DNA of 64,000 nucleotides from Gigaspora rosea (Eukaryota; Glomeromycota; Glomeromycetes; Diversisporales; Gigasporaceae), in contig QKWP01001986.1 in the NCBI GenBank assembly GCA_003550325.1, positions 1 to 64,000 of the forward strand, in the 5' to 3' direction. The translations under genes were made by a program, and so were the position numbers. The notes beneath the pieces were generated by a model that worked only from the letters and a program-made list of their open reading frames with translations, made no database searches and was not told where the DNA came from. Of the stretch, positions 60,097-64,000 are shown piece by piece (position 1 is the first letter of the stretch; every line of letters starts with the position of its first letter).

Positions 60097-60796
60097 GATT
60101 CATTAAAGAATTTTTTTATCCTTTGACAAATAAACATTTTTAATATTTGATCACAGATTTCACGAGTAAAAAAGTTGTATTATTCCATATTAAGAAATTA
60201 ATAATGAAAAAAATGTAAAGATTTGTTTAAAATTAAACATTCGAAAGCTTTACTTATTTTTTTTTTCTTTTTATATGAATTAACATAGTTAAGGAAAAAT
60301 TAATTATGCGCTACGTGTATGTGCACGGGTACTTATTAATTGGTTTGCAAATCCAAAATTAAACCCGATTTAAGGGTTAGGTTTGGTATTGAAAGAAGTT
60401 ATGGTTTATAATAAAATTTTGCAAGGAATATTTTTTGTTAGTGGTTTTATAAACAAAATTTTGAGGTATAATATGTATCCGTGTTTATCACTAATGTACA
60501 AATAATAATTGCCTACAATTAATATGATGTAAATGCAATATATTTGTAGTATAATAATAAAATTTAGAATTTTACTAATTATACACTGAACTTGTTTTTT
60601 GACCGATTGCATGATTTCAGGAATTTCAACTTGAACTAATAATAATCAAAAAAACTGCTGAACGTAATAGAAATCTTCGGTCTGTTATTCTGTTTCTCAA
60701 TCATGTCTATGCTGATACGTGATTAATACGTACGTACGCAGCAGAATATACGTATATATAGCTTTTTCTCGTAAAAAAATTAATCATTACATAAAA
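60097..60796. other. Upstream region of the glycosyltransferase pseudogene
   Basis: AT-rich; no promoter element could be fixed. CGTACGTACG-like words lie near 60727. Confidence 0.35.
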
Positions 60797-62995
60797 ATGC
60801 TTTTTAAAAAATTTGGTTCGAGATTTACACTTTGGCACTTTGTTATATTTATTACTTTTTTTATAAATTAATCCCTCGGATCAGCAGATGTGATTAAACG
60901 AGACTTGTCGTTGAACAGAAATAATGTACCTAAGAACATACTCGCTACCTCCATGATTGGTGGTAGGATTATTATGACATATTTTATTATAATTATTATT
61001 ATTATTTGTAATGTTTACAATTCATTTTAATAATAATTTAAAATAATTTCAGGAACCCACCTTCCTCATATGTTAGAAATTTTGAAAATTCTAATGGATC
61101 GAGGATATAATGTATTATGATATTATTGTTTATTTATGCAATTTTATGCTTAATTTATTTATTCAATTTCTAGGTAACATTAATATCACGGGAAACTATA
61201 CGTCACAATCTCTTAATTATCGTTCAATTCCACAAATTATTTTGACAATGATCACTTTGACATCCAAAGCTTTTCAAACAGTGTTAACACCTCAAAAAAT
61301 CTAAATGGAAGCAAATTCGATGCAACTAAAATCACTATTGAAAGTGATTCACATAGTAAAAGTGACCAAAGCAATGTACATAAATGTACAGACATAGATA
61401 ATGAATTTATTGATTTAAGTAAAAATGCGTTAATTAAGATTTGCAATTAAATCCTACGTACCATATTATATTTATAATATTTTTAAACAACCTACCGAAG
61501 AGCACACAGTTGATGCTATTAAATCCTACGAACCATTTTATAATATTTATAAACAATCTGCCGAAGAGTTTAACGCTGATTTATTTTTTTTTGCGATTAT
61601 TCAATAAATTATCCATGTTTTGATATTGCTTGGAAATTAGGAAAGCCTGCCGTTAGAATTTTCTCCGACTTATATAATAGTAAATTTAATATTTACTTTG
61701 AGTGTTTTTTTTATCTATCCTATAAAATATATTTATATAAATAATATGATTTCTTTTTTTATTAGTTGCCAGCTCGTCATATAAAGCGGATCCAGTATTG
61801 CGAACATGGGAAAATGAATCATTTTATCATAGATTTAAATGTACAATCATAACACCTTTAATGCAAGACATACGTTCAATAGACTTTTTAAACGCTCTTA
61901 ACATTCAAAGAGCAAGTATAGTTATGTGATTATAATTATTAACTATTGGCTATTATTTTTTTTTTTATAAAGCAAAATTAACAAGCTATACACATTACAT
62001 ATTAAATATTATTTTAACTATTAATTATTATTATTTAGATACCAAGTTCTGATTCACCGCACCATCAAGAAATTGGTCCTTACCTGACAATTTTCCAGCT
62101 TTAACTCCGATTCTCGATAAAAATTTCTTATTGCTCATCCCCGTACAATATATTTTGCTCTTGGGACTAATGCAATCTTATCTCCTCAAAACGTTGTCAC
62201 CTTTTTAAAATCTTTTCTAAAGTTAATCGATCAAGGCGTTATTGATGGTATTATATGGTCTACTACAAAAACGGATCCCTTGGAATCTCTTTCTTTAACT
62301 AATTCTAGCGTTCAAATATCTGCTATATTAAATAATGAAGATTCTCATATTCATATCACTAAATTCTCTCCTCAATTTGCAATGCTATCTCATGAAAATA
62401 CAAAATTATTTTTAAGTCATGGTGAGCTGCTATTAGTCATGAATCAATGTATAATGCGAAACCAATGTTAGTACTTCCTATAAGGGGTGATCAACCTAGA
62501 AACGCTGAAATGTTAGAATTGGCTGGTATGGCTTTGAAAACTTCAAAGACTGATTTAAAACTTGATGACATAATAACAAAAGTTAAAAGATCATTAAATG
62601 AAGAAGGTTTTAAAAAGAATGCGGAAAGATTACAATTTTTAGCAAAAGTTAATAGAAAAAGAAAGTACAGAGCTGCTGATCTAATTGTAATAGTATTGAA
62701 TACAGCAAAATACGAAGGAGTTAAAGAAGTAAATGGTGGATTTAAGGTTGATAATGAAAATTTATTAAGAGATTGGATTACTCCTGATACGAGAATGGGT
62801 TTTATTAGAGGAAATAATTTAGATGTAAATGGTGGATATAAGGTTGATAATGAAAATTTATTAAGAGATTGGATTACTCCTGATACGAGAATGGGTTATA
62901 TTAGAGGAAATAATTTAGATGTTTATGGTACTGCTATTATTCTATTTTTAGCGTTAATTGGTGGGTTTTTCTTATTATTTGTGGAAAATATTTAG
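60797..62995 (+). pseudogene. UDP-glycosyltransferase-like (GT1) membrane protein, decayed, with introns
   Basis: It would transfer a sugar from a UDP-sugar at the ER membrane. A hydrophobic signal peptide starts at 60797 (MLFKKFGSRFTLWHFVIF), with an in-frame TAA at 60869-60871. DVIKRDLSLNRNNVPKNIL and ATSMIGG then join GTHLPHMLEILKILMDRGYN across a GT-AG intron (60963-61052). Further introns: 61112-61173, 61680-61765 and 61921-62038. Later landmarks are NYRSIPQI, FDIAWKLGKPA, SYKADPVLRTWENESFYHRF, ALGTN, VIDGIIWST, SPQFAMLSHENTKLFLSHG (the UDP-sugar-binding signature region), ESMYNAKPMLVLPIRGDQPR, ITPDTRMGFIRG and a C-terminal TM segment (AIILFLALIGGFFLLF). Single-base frame changes occur near 61190, at the T run near 61585, near 62110 and in the signature at about 62422. 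Two in-frame duplications are present: 72 bp (61451/61523) and 96 bp (62732/62828). Confidence 0.85.
62732..62923 (+). repeat. 96-bp in-frame duplication in the glycosyltransferase C-terminus
   Basis: The 32-residue unit NGGFKVDNENLLRDWITPDT plus RMGFIRGNNLDV is repeated directly, with Phe to Tyr changes at two sites. It sits just before the C-terminal transmembrane segment. I recall a single copy in relatives. Confidence 0.95.
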
Positions 62996-63529
62996 ATATT
63001 TTTATATTAAATATAGTATTGGAAATAGAATTTCTCAAAAATTTTTAAAACAAAAAAAAGCGTAATCGAGTAATTGAGTGCGCATTAAAAATTTATTCGT
63101 ATTTATAATACATTATATTTCATAATTATTTTTAATAAAATTTTTGTTGTTCATAATATATTTGCTGCCATCTTTGTTTTTGCATTATAATATTTTTGTT
63201 AAGTAAAAATAGTCATTTTGCTATATAAATTTTAATATCGAAAAGTTTCCCTAAAAGCATTTATTAAAAGTTTTAAATAAATGTTTGTTAACCTAAAAAT
63301 TGATGCATATTGTTGAAAAAAGATGTTTATCTAATACTTTCTATGTAAACACTTGATGTTTTTATGTACATTATTCGTCACCTTCTAATCATTGATGCAC
63401 TTTGTATTTATCAATTTTCAAATTTTCGTCACTTTATATTTTAACAATTCTAATATAAAAATTTACAATAAACTATGTATTTCTAAATTTTGATAATAAA
63501 ATTTGAAATATTTTTTTACTTTATAATGA
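62996..63529. other. 3' flank of the glycosyltransferase
   Basis: AT-rich; no gene or clear terminator was recognised. Confidence 0.4.
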
Positions 63530-63830
63530 GAAAAGTTGAAATTCTCTCGGACAATTGGACAATTGAAAGAATTCTAAATTCTCTTAGACAATTTAAATGT
63601 GCGAATGGTATTCTAAAATTTCTTGAATGGTGTTAATGGGATGTTCTAAAATTTTTAGATGAACAAAGATATTTTAAATTCTCCTGAACGTATGGATTGA
63701 TAAAAAGATATTTCAAATATTCTTGAATGATTTGGACAGAAGAAAAGTATTCAAGTTTTCTTAGATTGATTTGATGGATAAAATGTATTTAAAATTCTCT
63801 TGGATGGTCTGATCAGAAGTTTTGAACAGT
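63530..63830. repeat. Decayed minisatellite, about 45-55 bp period
   Basis: TAAATTCTCTTAGACAAT, TAAAATTTCTTGAATGGT, TAAATTCTCCTGAACG, CAAATATTCTTGAATGAT, CAAGTTTTCTTAGATTGAT and TAAAATTCTCTTGGATGGT recur at regular intervals, separated by purine-rich GATAAAAAGATAT-like linkers. About six to seven copies. Confidence 0.7.
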
Positions 63831-64000
63831 TTTTTGATCTACACTATCTCAAAAAAGTGTTACGACAATCATGTGTATTTTCCTGCATATTTCCTGTTAA
63901 GGCTGTTTGAATTTATAATTTCGTTTTAACGTTCCCTTTACAAGGCTTAATTGTGGTGGGGGTCAAATTAAACAAACATGTTAAGATTGCAAAAATAATT
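63831..64000. other. Window end
   Basis: Nothing recognised. Confidence 0.4.

Overview
The window is about 64 kb of very AT-rich eukaryotic DNA with almost no intact genes. Three things suggest an arbuscular mycorrhizal fungus (Glomeromycotina, Rhizophagus/Gigaspora-like): extreme AT content with dense repeats; a UDP-glycosyltransferase-like gene with short GT-AG introns and a repetitive C-terminus, of a kind I recall as expanded in Rhizophagus; and Crypton-type tyrosine recombinase and Helitron fragments of the style found there. This is recognition from memory, not a database result. There are two assembly gaps (250 N at 17431-17680 and one N at 56950-56960). No tRNA, rRNA or CRISPR array was found, and I recognised no retrovirus, LTR element or other capsid-bearing element.

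Layout. 0-9.4 kb: minisatellites, small palindromic repeats, a MITE family with GTTAACATCACCCC ends, and a decayed Crypton-type recombinase (6.6-7.5 kb). 10-12.5 kb: two poly(A)-tailed retroposons with 15-bp target-site duplications (TSDs) and a short MITE between them. 12.8-44.2 kb: a set of elements nested inside one another. An inverted-repeat element made of a roughly 200-bp palindromic satellite is split at 14600/42084 by a hAT-like MITE whose two halves lie 27.5 kb apart, each next to the same 8 bp (ATTACAAA). Inside that, a Tc1/mariner-like MITE is itself split (23.45/41.46 kb) by an element with 13-bp inverted ends lying 17.8 kb apart. The interior holds a 100-bp satellite with three datable insertions (16.8-19.2 kb), a third retroposon, a 630-bp foldback, a pogo-like foldback, a segmental tandem array (24.5-28.4 kb) and a Helitron (29.6-40.4 kb). 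45.4-51.5 kb: a second Helitron on the minus strand, split by a 338-bp MITE. 53.7-58.1 kb: a third Helitron helicase fragment on the plus strand, cut near its C-terminus by a 1.5-kb TIR element. 58-64 kb: low-complexity DNA, a 19-bp minisatellite, the glycosyltransferase pseudogene and a decayed minisatellite.

The coding parts fall into two groups. The mobile-element genes are the Crypton recombinase, three Helitron Rep/Pif1 helicase remnants, and the double-barrel OB-like companion ORF that lies upstream of the Rep-helicase in both larger Helitrons. The only host-type gene is the glycosyltransferase, which carries several frameshifts and two in-frame tandem duplications. All are interrupted, so the window is best read as a graveyard of layered transposons in which clean TSDs allow the order of insertions to be worked out.
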